From CAYLKK01 sp964412505 (GTDB lineage: Bacteria; Pseudomonadota; Alphaproteobacteria; UBA3830; CAYLKK01), in contig CAYPOM010000009.1 of assembly GCA_964412505.1 (NCBI GenBank), positions 1-53,862 on the forward strand: 53,862 bases of DNA. Reading direction: 5' to 3'. Below the pieces are notes generated by a model. That model was given only the letters and a program-made list of their open reading frames with translations, ran no database searches and was not told the origin of the DNA. Both the position numbers and the translations under genes were made by a program. Below are positions 44,699 to 53,862 of this stretch, in pieces; position 1 is the first letter of the stretch, and the number at the start of each line of letters is the position of its first letter.

Positions 44699-46198
44699 TT
44701 AGTATAATTTTCCAAATACTCTTTCTATCTCAGCTAAATCAGTTATTCTATCTTTTAATAATTTTTTTATTGATCGTTCAAATGTAGCATCTAGATTAAT
44801 CATTGCATAATCGCTCAATACCTGCTGGCGAACAGCTTCGCTAAATTTCACATACTCACAAATCGGAATCCGCCCACTATATATATTACCTATTTTCTTA
44901 CGAACTAATCTCTGTGTAAATATGCCAAGAATTTGGCTAGAAATTTCAGAAATATCGACATTCAAATCTAACAAGCGCCTTATTGCATCTATCGGCGTAG
45001 GCGCGTGTAAAGTCGCAAGAACTAAACGTCCTGTTAAAGATGCACGTATCACTGATGCAGCAGTATTTTCATCTCTGATTTCTCCTACTAAGAGCACATC
45101 AGGGTCTTGCCTCAGTATCGATTTAATTCCATCTGCAAATGATATAAAATTTTCATCATCTAAATTAAGCTGCTGTATACCATTTATCTGATATTCGATA
45201 GGATCTTCTAGAGTCATTATATTTAATTGATCTTTAGCGAGTTCATTTAATAGAGAATACAAAGTCGTAGTTTTCCCTGCACCTGTTGGTCCAACTACTA
45301 AAAAAATCCCTGTAGTATTACGAATTATATCTGTTAAAAACGACTCATCTTCTTTTAAAAATCCTAAATCTGATATCTGTTTTTTGCTATTTTTTTCATC
45401 TAAAATTCTTATTGCTATGCATTCGCCAAAATTACTTGGATGCGTAGAAACCCTTAAATCTAGCTTGTGACCGTTAACTATTAAATTTGCATGTCCACTT
45501 TGAGGTAGCCTAGATTCTGTAATATTCAAATCAGCTAATACTTTAATTCTTGATGAAATCGATTGCCAATTTTTATAATTAATAGAATCTACATGTTCTA
45601 GAACTCCATCTACTCTAATCCTAACATTAATATTGTTTTCTTTAGGATATAGATGAACGTCGCTCGCATTTTTTTCTATAGCTAAATGAATCAGATTATT
45701 GAAGAAGCTTACTGCATCTAACTCATCGAAATGCTGTCTGCTATATATTGAAATTAATCTCTCTATTTGCTCTTTTTCTGCTATATAAAAATGCGTCTTT
45801 TTGCTGTGGAATTTAAATGCAAGCTCATCTAATATTTTAAGGTTGGAAGGATCATTTATAGCTATTTTAATATTTGATTGATCGCTATAAAAAACAACAA
45901 CTGTATTTTCTTTGCTGTATGAGTATTCAAGTAAATTTGCGTTTTCTTTATAAATTATAACTGACAATAAATCTACAATATCTAAATGAAAAATTTCGCT
46001 TAAAATAATAATTAATTCTCTTTCTGTTATCAAACCTAAAGATATAGCTATTTGCCCGAATGGAATGATATTTCCATGCTCATACAGCATATTTTGAGAT
46101 AATAATATTGTGTTTATTTTTTCTTCGTTTAGAAATCCATGTTTTAGAAAATATTCTCCTATTAAAAGTTTTTTTTCTAATAAAATACTCAAACACAT
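44699..46198 (-). CDS. GspE/PilB-type secretion ATPase
   Basis: 499 residues. An N-terminal GspE/MshE-like domain is followed by the ATPase core: Walker A GPTGAGKTTT, LEDPIEYQINGIQQL, DPDVLLVGEIRDENTA (Walker B) and the histidine box LATLHAPTPIDAI. The zinc-binding tetracysteine usual in GspE is absent. The gene stands alone, with no pilin, GspF or secretin nearby, so it may power a type II or type IV pilus system encoded elsewhere. Confidence 0.88.
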   Translation of the reverse strand: MCLSILLEKKLLIGEYFLKHGFLNEEKINTILLSQNMLYEHGNIIPFGQIAISLGLITERELIIILSEIFHLDIVDLLSVIIYKENANLLEYSYSKENTVVVFYSDQSNIKIAINDPSNLKILDELAFKFHSKKTHFYIAEKEQIERLISIYSRQHFDELDAVSFFNNLIHLAIEKNASDVHLYPKENNINVRIRVDGVLEHVDSINYKNWQSISSRIKVLADLNITESRLPQSGHANLIVNGHKLDLRVSTHPSNFGECIAIRILDEKNSKKQISDLGFLKEDESFLTDIIRNTTGIFLVVGPTGAGKTTTLYSLLNELAKDQLNIMTLEDPIEYQINGIQQLNLDDENFISFADGIKSILRQDPDVLLVGEIRDENTAASVIRASLTGRLVLATLHAPTPIDAIRRLLDLNVDISEISSQILGIFTQRLVRKKIGNIYSGRIPICEYVKFSEAVRQQVLSDYAMINLDATFERSIKKLLKDRITDLAEIERVFGKLY

Positions 46199-46284
46199 TT
46201 TTTAAAACTGCATTTACTGAAATACAAATTTAACAAAATGTACTTAAAAAGTATTAAACAAACAAAAATTTCTTATGATTAAAG

Positions 46285-46362
46285 TGGCGGGAGTGACGAG
46301 GCTCGAACTCGCGACCTTCGGCGTGACAGGCCGACGCTCTAACCAAACTGAGCTACACCCCC
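46285..46362 (-). tRNA. tRNA-Asp(GTC) with encoded CCA
   Basis: A complete minus-strand tRNA with acceptor GGGGGTG, D arm, anticodon stem CGGCC/GCCG, loop CTGTCAC giving anticodon GTC, T arm GAGTTCGAGCC and encoded CCA. It stands alone between the GspE-like gene and yebC. Confidence 0.95.
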
Positions 46363-46514
46363 AACTCATTTAGATAGTAGCATGAAATTAAATGGCATGT
46401 CAACTGGACCTAATTGCTATTTTATGAAAATTTATAAAACGCAATAAAATCCCGATAATTAGAATAAAATTTCTTACTATATGTAATCGTTATCATGCAA
46501 AAACAATATTATTA

Positions 46515-46544
46515 TTGAAATCACAAATAGCACCATAGTAGAAT
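46515..46544 (+). promoter_or_regulatory. Sigma-70-type promoter upstream of yebC-ruvC
   Basis: TTGAAA (46515-46520) and TAGAAT (46539-46544) with an 18-base spacer, 30 bases before the yebC start at 46575. Pattern match only. Confidence 0.5.
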
Positions 46545-46574
46545 CTTATAACATAATTTTTTAGTAGGTTTTTC

Positions 46575-47321
46575 ATGGCAGGTCATTCACAGTTTAAAAA
46601 TATAATGTATAGGAAAGGCGCACAAGACGCAAAAAAGGCTAAAATATTCTCAAAAATATCTAGAGAAATTACTGTAGCCGTCAAGTCTGGTGGAGCAGTT
46701 GTTGAAAGCAATGCGAAGCTAAAAGCCATACTCATAAATGCCCGTGCTGAAAATATGCCAAAAGATAATATCGATCGTGCAATCAAAAAGGCACTTGGAA
46801 GTGGAGATGGTAACGATTATGCAGAAGTTCGCTATGAAGGATATGGGCCAGGCGGCGTTGCTATAATAGTAGAAGCTCTAACTGATAATAAAAATCGAAC
46901 AGCTCCAGAAATTAGATCAATATTTAACAAACATGGTGGGACATTAGGCGAAACAGGTAGTGTCAGTTTCCAATTCCAACATATTGGATTTATAGAATAC
47001 AAAAATACTGTTGATGAATTCGAAAAATTTTGGGAATTTGCGGTAGAATCTGGCGCGACAGACGTAATTGATAACGAAGAAACTTACGATGTTTTATGCG
47101 AAATATCTGATTTATCTTCTGTAAGAGATATATTGATAGAAAAGTACGGTGATCCATCATCGTGCAAGGTTATATGGAAACCAATAAATACAATTGCTGT
47201 AGATGATAATACTGCTACGACAATATTTAAGTTAATTGATACTCTAGAAGATAATGACGATGTACAATCCGTAACAGCAAACTATGAAGTTTCTGATAGT
47301 TTTCTAGAACAACTAAAGTAA
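46575..47321 (+). CDS. yebC: YebC/PmpR-family protein
   Basis: 248 residues. MAGHSQFKNIMYRKGAQDAKKAKIF, the GYGPGGVAIIVEALTDNKNRT motif and three-domain length match YebC, long annotated as a transcriptional regulator and recently linked to translation of difficult sequences. The stop abuts the ruvC ATG, a common pairing. Confidence 0.95.
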   Translation: MAGHSQFKNIMYRKGAQDAKKAKIFSKISREITVAVKSGGAVVESNAKLKAILINARAENMPKDNIDRAIKKALGSGDGNDYAEVRYEGYGPGGVAIIVEALTDNKNRTAPEIRSIFNKHGGTLGETGSVSFQFQHIGFIEYKNTVDEFEKFWEFAVESGATDVIDNEETYDVLCEISDLSSVRDILIEKYGDPSSCKVIWKPINTIAVDDNTATTIFKLIDTLEDNDDVQSVTANYEVSDSFLEQLK

Positions 47322-47801
47322 ATGAGGATAATTGGCATAGATCCTGGACTAGTTCATACTGGGATAGGAATAATAGATTATGACGGATTTAAGCTAAAAA
47401 AAGTTTTTTGTTCTGTCATAAATACAAATACAAAAGTTTCTATCTCAGAAAGGCTCGTAATATTGTATAAAGATATTTTACACATTATGCAAACATACAA
47501 TCCTAATGTGTGTTCTATTGAAAAAGTTTTTGTAAATATGAATCCAGAATCTTCCCTAAAATTAGGACTAGCAAGAGGTGTCGCATTATGTGTTCCAGCT
47601 ATTTATGGAATAGAGGTATTTGAATACACCCCTAACAAGGTAAAAAAAACAGTGGTAGGGAATGGACATGCTACTAAAGACCAAATCGGGAAAATGGTCC
47701 AAGTTCTGTTAGGTGGTGTTTTAGAAAAAAAAGACGCTGCGGATGCATTGGCAATAGCAATATGCCACGCTAATCATACAAATGCTGTACGATTAGTATA
47801 A
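47322..47801 (+). CDS. ruvC: Holliday junction endonuclease RuvC
   Basis: 159 residues. IIGIDPGLVHTGIGII with catalytic D7, the SIEKVFVNMNPESSLKLG segment with its acidic residue, and KKDAADALAIAICH at the C-terminal end with the final aspartates. It resolves Holliday junctions with RuvAB; ruvA/ruvB are not in the window. Confidence 0.95.
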   Translation: MRIIGIDPGLVHTGIGIIDYDGFKLKKVFCSVINTNTKVSISERLVILYKDILHIMQTYNPNVCSIEKVFVNMNPESSLKLGLARGVALCVPAIYGIEVFEYTPNKVKKTVVGNGHATKDQIGKMVQVLLGGVLEKKDAADALAIAICHANHTNAVRLV

Positions 47802-47817
47802 ATACTTTAAATATACA

Positions 47818-48231
47818 TCAATAATCATTTAGCATAATTTCTATTTTATTTCTAATTAATGAAGCCCTATTTTCTGCTTCTTCAAAAGATATATTATTCA
47901 TAGGTTTTCCCCAAATTGTTTCTGGCCATAAAGGATCTTTTTCAGATCTGCATATGATATGTACGTGTAACTGCGGAGTTTTATTACCTATTGCAGCTAC
48001 ATTTAACCGATCACACTCAAATAATTCTTCCATAACACATGAACAAAGATTTATTTCTCTAGTTAGCTGCAATTGATCTTCTATAGATAAATGATTAATC
48101 TGCTTTGCATTCTCAATCCTAGGAATTAGCAGGATCCAAGGAAATTCTTTGTTTTCCAAAATAACTGTGCTTAACGTTAAATCACAAACCTTTATTTTCT
48201 TTTTAAAAGTATCCAAAAGCTGAAAAGACAT
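47818..48231 (-). CDS. HIT-family hydrolase
   Basis: 137 residues. The histidine-triad region QLHVHIICRSEKDPLWPETIWG is the alphaproteobacterial HIT variant (H-x-H-x-hydrophobic) and probably hydrolyses dinucleoside polyphosphates or similar nucleotides. Convergent with ruvC. Confidence 0.88.
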   Translation of the reverse strand: MSFQLLDTFKKKIKVCDLTLSTVILENKEFPWILLIPRIENAKQINHLSIEDQLQLTREINLCSCVMEELFECDRLNVAAIGNKTPQLHVHIICRSEKDPLWPETIWGKPMNNISFEEAENRASLIRNKIEIMLNDY

Positions 48232-48316
48232 TCTATGACCTCAAAACTTATGAAAAATGACATATAGAACTATCTACATATAATAGATCTATATGTTAAA
48301 TATAAATCACACAAAC

Positions 48317-51300
48317 CTAGTAAGATTTTCCGCCTATAAATTTGTATATGACATTCTCTTTAAAATTGATAAACACAACGTATAAAGCTGGTAATATCAT
48401 CAAAGTAAATAACGTACCGAAAGACATACCTCCTATAATTGAATATCCTATCTGTCTTCTTGCTCCTGCTCCCGCTCCATAAGCTAATGCCAACGGGATA
48501 GCTCCGAATACCATAGCAAATGTTGTCATTAAAATAGGTCTAAGTCTTAACTTAGATGCTTGTTTAACAGCTTCTATAGTATCAATGCCAGTTTCCTTTA
48601 ATTTATTTGCAAAGTCTATAATTAAAATACCATGTTTTGTAATTAACCCAACAAGAGTGACCAAACCTATTTTTGAATAAATATTTAATGAGCCAGATGG
48701 AATAATTTCTAATAAGAATAACGCACCAGTAATAGCTAACGGGACGCTAAGCATAATAATAAGCGGATCCCAGAAGCTTTCAAATTGAGCTGCAAGGACC
48801 AAAAACACAAAAACAATAGCAAGTAGAAACACAAAAAGCATTTGTCTTCCATCCTCTATGTATGTTTTTGTTGAACCGACAAAAGATAACAAAATCGTAT
48901 CTGGAAGATTTTTAGCCTTAAGCTCTTGTAAATCGCTAACTACCTTTCCTAATGGATACCCTGGAGCTAATTGAGCTGTAAAGCTTGCTGCGAGCATCTT
49001 ATTATTATGATATAGCCCTGTCGGAGACATACGAGTTTTTACATTAATTAAATCCACTACAGGAATCATATTAATGTCATTTTGGTCTCGTCTTGTTTCT
49101 GTAATTTGTCCCCTTACGTATATATCTTTTAGAATATCTATCGTTTCTCTATTACTAGGCTCTAGCTGTACAAACAACTCATCTCTGTATGACTCACGTT
49201 GGACGTTACCAGCTTTCGTACCTTTTATTGATGTTTCTATTGCGGACAATATATCATACGCAGTTACACCTACAGCTGATGCTTTCTCTCTGTCTACTTC
49301 GACTATATATTCTTGCTGAGGAGGCAGTAATGTGCTTCTAACCCCGCTTGTAACTCCTGGATAACTCTGAGACAGCACCCCAGCAAAATGGCGTCCATAT
49401 CTTTCTAAGTACTCATAACCCTGATTCGTTTGTAAAACAAACTGCACGCTATTATCAGAGCCTGATCCAGAAAAAGTATAAGCAGAAGCCAACACTCCAG
49501 ATATCTTCCTTAGTTCAGTATGCAACATATCTGCTATTTCTTGTGCTGTATGAGACCTTTTACTCCAATGATTTAAAGTAATAAATCCAGATATTTCATT
49601 TGTATTTGCATCCACGTAACGTAATGCCACGTCTGGCATCTTTTTCATACATTCATCTATTTTTATAGAATTACTTTCTACCCAACTATATGTAGCTCCA
49701 ATCGGAGTTTCGCCTCTTATGTTAACATATCCACGATCTTCTCTAGGTAAATCTTCTGACGGCAATATATGTAATAATATGCAACCTATTGCAAGAATAC
49801 CTCCAGCAACTCCTAAAACAATTGAGCGAAAATTCAGTGTTTTTTCTAGCATATTGCTGTACCATGAATCTATTCGGCTTAAGCACATTTCTTGAATCGC
49901 TCTTAATTTTACAAGAAGTTGAGAGCTGTATTCTCTTGTGTTATCTGAATCTTGTATAAATTTTGAACACATCATCGGAGATAACGTTAAAGCTACAAAG
50001 CCAGAAATTAAAACAGCTCCTGACAATGTAACGGCAAATTCTCTAAGCATTCGACCAAAACGCCCTGGAGTAAAAGCAAGAGGTATATAAGCAGTAGCCA
50101 AAGTCAAAGTCATTGCTATAACAGCGAAAGTAATTTCTTTAGACGCATCAATTGATGCTTGTAACCTTGATTTCCCTTTTTCCATGTGCCTATATACGTT
50201 TTCTAAGACGACTATTGCATCATCGACAACCAATCCGACTGCAAGAACCATTGCCAATAATGTCATTATATTCACAGAGAATCCACACATATGAAGTAAT
50301 GCAAAAGTACCTATTAAGGAAACAGGTATTGTAACAATAGGAATGATTGTAGCTTTTGGTGACCACAGGAAAAACAAAACGACCAAGACGACCAAAACAA
50401 TAGCCTCAAAAATAGCACCAAATACGTTATTCATGGATTCATTAATCGCATCAGCCTCGTCCATAGCTATAATGACATCTACATCCCTTGGAAGCATTTC
50501 CCTAATTTCCGGCAACATCTTCTTAACACTTTGACTTAATGTGATTGGATTAGCTTTTGACTGTTTAGTTATAGATATAGACACCCCCTCTTTGCCATTG
50601 AAAAATAACCCTTTTCTCTTCTCTTCGCTAACGAATTCAGTATGACCAATATCTCTAATTTTTACAACCTGAGAACTTCCTGTCTTTGAATTAATAGTTA
50701 TTTCATCAAACTGCTTTGGATTGCTTAGCTCACATTTACCTATAATCATGTATTCTCTGTCTTTTCCGACAACACGCCCCAAAGGACGTTCAACGTGTTG
50801 GTTGCCAAGCGCCTCAACGACATCTGCAGGTGTATGTCCTAAAGATGCCAATTTATGTGGATCGATAAAAACCCTCATTGTTTTTACATCGCCACCACCA
50901 ACATGAACTTGAGCCGTGCCGTTAATCATTTCGAATTTTGGTTTTATGTACCTCTCTACATAGTCGTACAAATTCCCAGTATCCATCTTATCGCTGGAAA
51001 AAACTAAGAACAAGCCAGCCGTAGCCGAGTTGTCGGCTTTTCTTATAACTGGATCGTGAATACTTTGAGGGAGTTGTGCTTTTACAAGAGATATCCTGTC
51101 TCTAACATCTGATGCTGCGCCATCAATATCTCTTTCAGGAGAAAACTCAACCGTGATTTCACTTTTTTCAGTTGTACTATTCGATGTAATAGTCTCAACA
51201 CCGGGGATTGTCGCAAATTGGCCTTCTAAAATCTTAGAAATCTGATTTTCCATGACCTGTGGACTTGCACCTGGATATTCACTTTCAATCGTTATTACAG

Positions 51301-51439
51301 GGCTCTCGACATTAGGATATTCGCAAACAGGCAATCTAGAATAGAAGACTACACCTAATAACATAACAACAATAGTAAGTACTGTTGCAAATACTGGGCG
51401 ATGTATGCAAACCTCTGTGATACTCTTTCTTGAATCCAT
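48317..51439 (-). CDS. RND multidrug efflux permease (AcrB/MexF family)
   Basis: About 1040 residues with two sets of membrane helices and two large periplasmic loops. The N-terminal ITEVCIHRPVFATVLTIV, the conserved DDAIVVLENVYRHMEKG with its paired aspartates (proton relay) and the C-terminal LRPILMTTFAMVFGAIPLAL identify the HAE1 subgroup. The ATG at 51439 has GAGG upstream and is preferred over a GTG at 51451. It works with the adaptor just upstream and an outer-membrane channel not encoded here. Confidence 0.93.
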   Translation of the reverse strand: MDSRKSITEVCIHRPVFATVLTIVVMLLGVVFYSRLPVCEYPNVESPVITIESEYPGASPQVMENQISKILEGQFATIPGVETITSNSTTEKSEITVEFSPERDIDGAASDVRDRISLVKAQLPQSIHDPVIRKADNSATAGLFLVFSSDKMDTGNLYDYVERYIKPKFEMINGTAQVHVGGGDVKTMRVFIDPHKLASLGHTPADVVEALGNQHVERPLGRVVGKDREYMIIGKCELSNPKQFDEITINSKTGSSQVVKIRDIGHTEFVSEEKRKGLFFNGKEGVSISITKQSKANPITLSQSVKKMLPEIREMLPRDVDVIIAMDEADAINESMNNVFGAIFEAIVLVVLVVLFFLWSPKATIIPIVTIPVSLIGTFALLHMCGFSVNIMTLLAMVLAVGLVVDDAIVVLENVYRHMEKGKSRLQASIDASKEITFAVIAMTLTLATAYIPLAFTPGRFGRMLREFAVTLSGAVLISGFVALTLSPMMCSKFIQDSDNTREYSSQLLVKLRAIQEMCLSRIDSWYSNMLEKTLNFRSIVLGVAGGILAIGCILLHILPSEDLPREDRGYVNIRGETPIGATYSWVESNSIKIDECMKKMPDVALRYVDANTNEISGFITLNHWSKRSHTAQEIADMLHTELRKISGVLASAYTFSGSGSDNSVQFVLQTNQGYEYLERYGRHFAGVLSQSYPGVTSGVRSTLLPPQQEYIVEVDREKASAVGVTAYDILSAIETSIKGTKAGNVQRESYRDELFVQLEPSNRETIDILKDIYVRGQITETRRDQNDINMIPVVDLINVKTRMSPTGLYHNNKMLAASFTAQLAPGYPLGKVVSDLQELKAKNLPDTILLSFVGSTKTYIEDGRQMLFVFLLAIVFVFLVLAAQFESFWDPLIIMLSVPLAITGALFLLEIIPSGSLNIYSKIGLVTLVGLITKHGILIIDFANKLKETGIDTIEAVKQASKLRLRPILMTTFAMVFGAIPLALAYGAGAGARRQIGYSIIGGMSFGTLFTLMILPALYVVFINFKENVIYKFIGGKSY

Positions 51440-51452
51440 ACGACACCTCACA

Positions 51453-52574
51453 CTATTTTTTCGAATTCACCTTATTATTTATAACAGACATAATGTCGAT
51501 ATTTTTTTCAATCATGACTTCACGCCCGTCTACTACCCTCTGTTGCCCTTCGGTGACGACGGTATCGCCATCAAGGAGCCCACTCATTATCTCAACTAGT
51601 CCCCCGCTTCTATAGCCTGACACGACGGGCGTTCTGACAGCTTTATTTTCTTTTGTTATACGCACAACGTATTCACTGTCACCATATCGTTCAAGAGCAG
51701 ATTCTGGGATTGTAATACCTTGTTTGCAACTATCAAGTGGGATATTAACTCTAATATACATACCGGGCTTTAATTGTTGGTCGCTATGCCCAGTAACTAC
51801 AGCCCTTACATTAAATCCATGGGTCATTTTATCGCTTTCTGGATCTATTGCAGTTATTTCTGCTCTATATACATTGCTATTACCATCAGCATTCACCTCA
51901 ATCACTTGCCCCTGATAAACATCAGCAATATTTATATCTAAAACCTTAAAATCAGCCAGAAGCTTTTTTGTGTCCACAACTTTTGTTATTGTAGTTCCGT
52001 TATTAACGTACTGCCCCTCGCTTATATTTCGTAATCCAACTTTCCCTGCAAAAGGAGCGTAAATTTTATACTTCGACAAATTGACTCGCCTTGTTTCTAT
52101 TGTAGCAGACAACGAATCCATTTCCGCCTTCAGTTGTCCAACTTTTACATCACTTACAACCTTACTTGTAGCAAGTTTGCTAGACGGCAAATACTCTGCA
52201 CGAACTTTTGCATATTGCGCCTCTGCTTCTTTTAACTCTGCTTCTGCTCGTGCGCTATCGAACTCAACAAGTAAATCACCCTGCTTAACATCATTTCCTT
52301 CGACGAAATGTATTCTTGAGACTTTAGCATCGACTTCCGCTTTTATTTCAACAGAATCACTAGCTTTAAGACTTCCATTAGTTTTTACAAAGCGGCAAAT
52401 TGGGGTTAATTTTGCAACCTCAACTTTTACAGCTGGAGGAGTCCAGTCAAACTCACCTTTATCATCTTTGCTAAACAAAACCTTATAAATCAAAAAGACT
52501 GCAACTAAAGCGATAAATACACTTAATGTTAATAAGATGACCTTTTTTTGCTCTGCTTTACACACGACCGACAT
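51453..52574 (-). CDS. RND efflux periplasmic adaptor (membrane fusion protein)
   Basis: 373 residues: an N-terminal membrane helix (about 11-33), not a lipoprotein signal, a lipoyl-like domain split by a coiled-coil (AEAELKEAEAQYAKVRAEYL), and beta-barrel domains with FAGKVGLRNISEGQYV. It bridges the RND pump and the outer-membrane channel. Its stop is 13 bases before the pump ATG, so the two are an operon. Confidence 0.92.
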   Translation of the reverse strand: MSVVCKAEQKKVILLTLSVFIALVAVFLIYKVLFSKDDKGEFDWTPPAVKVEVAKLTPICRFVKTNGSLKASDSVEIKAEVDAKVSRIHFVEGNDVKQGDLLVEFDSARAEAELKEAEAQYAKVRAEYLPSSKLATSKVVSDVKVGQLKAEMDSLSATIETRRVNLSKYKIYAPFAGKVGLRNISEGQYVNNGTTITKVVDTKKLLADFKVLDINIADVYQGQVIEVNADGNSNVYRAEITAIDPESDKMTHGFNVRAVVTGHSDQQLKPGMYIRVNIPLDSCKQGITIPESALERYGDSEYVVRITKENKAVRTPVVSGYRSGGLVEIMSGLLDGDTVVTEGQQRVVDGREVMIEKNIDIMSVINNKVNSKK

Positions 52575-52692
52575 AAAAATCCCTCAAAATAAAATTTTGC
52601 AAAAAGTTCCGTACAGAATACCATATAGTCAATGAAAATTGCAATAAAAGAGAAAAAGTGTAGCTTGAAAACAAGCTAAGAACTATTAATAC

Positions 52693-52718
52693 AAAAAACG
52701 CCTCCATTGATGAAGGCG
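52693..52718 (-). terminator. Rho-independent terminator of the leucine-rich-repeat gene
   Basis: CGCCTcCA and TGaAGGCG form a stem with a TTGA loop at 52699-52718; on the minus strand it is followed by TTTTTT. It lies 25 bases after the stop codon at 52743. Confidence 0.8.
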
Positions 52719-52742
52719 TAATTTAGGTTTACATAGATTTAA

Positions 52743-53862
52743 TTATTTTTTAGGTGGCAGACTGAGGCTTCTTAATTTTCTCATTTTTTCCATAATTTGA
52801 TCTGTTGGATCTTCGCCAGCAGTAATATTAAATGTCTTTGTCTCTCCATTTAACATATCTATATGGAATGTGGTTAATGATTCACAATTAGAAAAACAGA
52901 AGGTTCCAAGCTTAGTAACTCCGTTAGGAATAGTTATAGATGTTAATGATTCACAGCAAAAAAAACAGCAGTATCCAATCTTAGTAATTCCGTTAGGAAT
53001 AGTTATAGATGTTAATGAATTACATCCACTAAAACAGAGGATTCCAAGCTTAGTAACTCCGTTAGGAATAGTTATAGATGTTAATGATTCACAGTAGTAT
53101 AATGCATACTTAGGCATTTCTTTTATATTATCTGGAATGACAACAGACTTAAGCCCCCTAGGATCTGTAAATGCTTGTTCTTTATAGTCTTTTAATTTTT
53201 CTGGAAACTTGGTGTATATTTTATCGCACCTATATAATGCACCAGGCCATATCATTTCAATGTTATCTAAATTTATTTCGTCTAAGTTAGAACATTCATA
53301 AAAACAATCATTATTTAACGCTGTACAACCTTGTGGCAGGTCAACCTTTTTTAATGATTGACATCTCTCAAAACAGAACGCTCCAATAGATTTTAAAGTA
53401 CTAGGAAGACCTATTTCTTCTAATGAACTACAGTTACTAAAACAACAAAATTCAAGACTAGTAATACCTTCAGGAATTATAATTTCTTTTAATGAATTAC
53501 ATCCACTAAAACAGTGGGATTCAATCTTAGTAACTTCGTTAGGAATAGTTATAGATGTTAATGATTTACAACACCCAAAACAGCCCGTTCCAAGCTTAGT
53601 AACACCTTCAGGAATTTTAATTTCTTTTAATAAGTTACAATTCCTAAAACATTCATCTCCAAGCTTGTTAATTTTCACGCTATACGTTGTTTCAAATTTT
53701 TTAAGATCTACGCTCTTAATATTCTCTTTTATATATCCAGCATTCACATCTGCTAATGTGATAATGTCTTTGTTGACTAACTCCTTACCTTCTGTTTCTA
53801 ATAAATAGTTGAAATCATTGTAATCAAAATTAACGTTCTTGAATTCAATCTGTTTTTCTGGC
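52743..53862 (-). CDS. BspA-type leucine-rich-repeat protein, 5' end outside window
   Basis: The reading frame stays open to the window edge, so the first GTG at 53747 is probably not the start and at least 373 residues are encoded here. Repeats of about 23 residues have the Treponema/BspA consensus (SLTSITIPNGVTKLG-x-CFSGC), the LRR_5 family, with about ten copies; the last three are nearly identical at DNA level. A short non-repeat tail (FNITAGEDPTD...) ends it. BspA-like proteins bind host proteins or are secreted effectors; any signal peptide would lie beyond the window. Confidence 0.85.
   Translation of the reverse strand, partial: PEKQIEFKNVNFDYNDFNYLLETEGKELVNKDIITLADVNAGYIKENIKSVDLKKFETTYSVKINKLGDECFRNCNLLKEIKIPEGVTKLGTGCFGCCKSLTSITIPNEVTKIESHCFSGCNSLKEIIIPEGITSLEFCCFSNCSSLEEIGLPSTLKSIGAFCFERCQSLKKVDLPQGCTALNNDCFYECSNLDEINLDNIEMIWPGALYRCDKIYTKFPEKLKDYKEQAFTDPRGLKSVVIPDNIKEMPKYALYYCESLTSITIPNGVTKLGILCFSGCNSLTSITIPNGITKIGYCCFFCCESLTSITIPNGVTKLGTFCFSNCESLTTFHIDMLNGETKTFNITAGEDPTDQIMEKMRKLRSLSLPPKK

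Noticed and set aside
52870..53097. Plus-strand 75-codon frame with repeats
   Set aside because: Antisense translation of the leucine-rich repeats; repetition comes from the real gene.
1..53862. CRISPR arrays
   Set aside because: No regularly spaced repeats with unique spacers were seen; the only tandem repeats are coding (18938-19003, 31425-31740, 52870-53600).

Overview
The window looks like a piece of an AT-rich chromosome from an alphaproteobacterium with a host-associated lifestyle. The alphaproteobacterial signs are a MipZ division-site ATPase and a MucR/Ros-type regulator. The lifestyle is suggested by many secreted or toxin-like genes: a colicin-type RNase toxin, a patatin, VgrG, a BspA-type leucine-rich-repeat protein, an exported family-25 glycosyltransferase and Rpn-type PD-(D/E)XK genes. 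A Holosporales- or Rickettsiales-like symbiont is my inference; the species cannot be named from the sequence.

Layout. 1-170: two minus-strand tRNAs (Val, partial; Ala). 234-508: an inverted-repeat element. 718-4209 (minus): a toxin/immunity island with a full-length secreted protein ending in a colicin E3-like 16S rRNase domain, a small CPxCG immunity candidate, an orphan second toxin tail without a ribosome binding site, and a second immunity candidate; a GC-rich palindrome follows each immunity gene. 4426-5244: mipZ. 5447-9776: a 2-oxoacid:ferredoxin oxidoreductase operon (gamma, alpha, beta, and a GltD-like flavoprotein fused to ferredoxin), continuing into nuoA-nuoB-nuoC, rnd, tsaB, rimI, a mucR-like gene, miaB, ybeY, a CorC-like gene and a 2Fe-2S ferredoxin, closed by a hairpin at 16703-16743.

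16866-19454: a secreted patatin and a secreted RHG-motif protein, divergently transcribed. 19504-26478 (minus): CorC/CNNM protein, murJ, a phosphopantetheinyl transferase, gltX, pgeF and an AmpG-like transporter. 26617-32587: exported GT25 enzyme, lytic transglycosylase, an exported HELGH protein, VgrG and a MORN-repeat protein. 32594-34800 (minus): M16 peptidase and D-Ala-D-Ala carboxypeptidase. 35027-36822: two small exported proteins and dprA. 36900-37676: an outer-membrane barrel. 37919-38922: Rpn-family gene and a duplicated remnant of its tail. 38908-42729 (minus): GrpB-like, dnaN, accC, accB. 42957-44652: ssb, an IS-derived remnant, rpsP, rimM. 44699-48231: GspE/PilB-like ATPase, tRNA-Asp, yebC, ruvC, HIT protein. 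48317-52574 (minus): RND efflux permease and adaptor. 52743-end (minus): leucine-rich-repeat gene running off the window.

How it fits together. Housekeeping genes sit in compact, often overlapping operons. Between them are modules for contact with other cells. The most interesting is the E3-type rRNase locus: a functional-looking toxin/immunity pair followed by an apparently silent alternative toxin tail with its own immunity gene, the layout expected if toxin specificity is switched by recombination. The VgrG operon with an HExxH protein is a second candidate effector locus.
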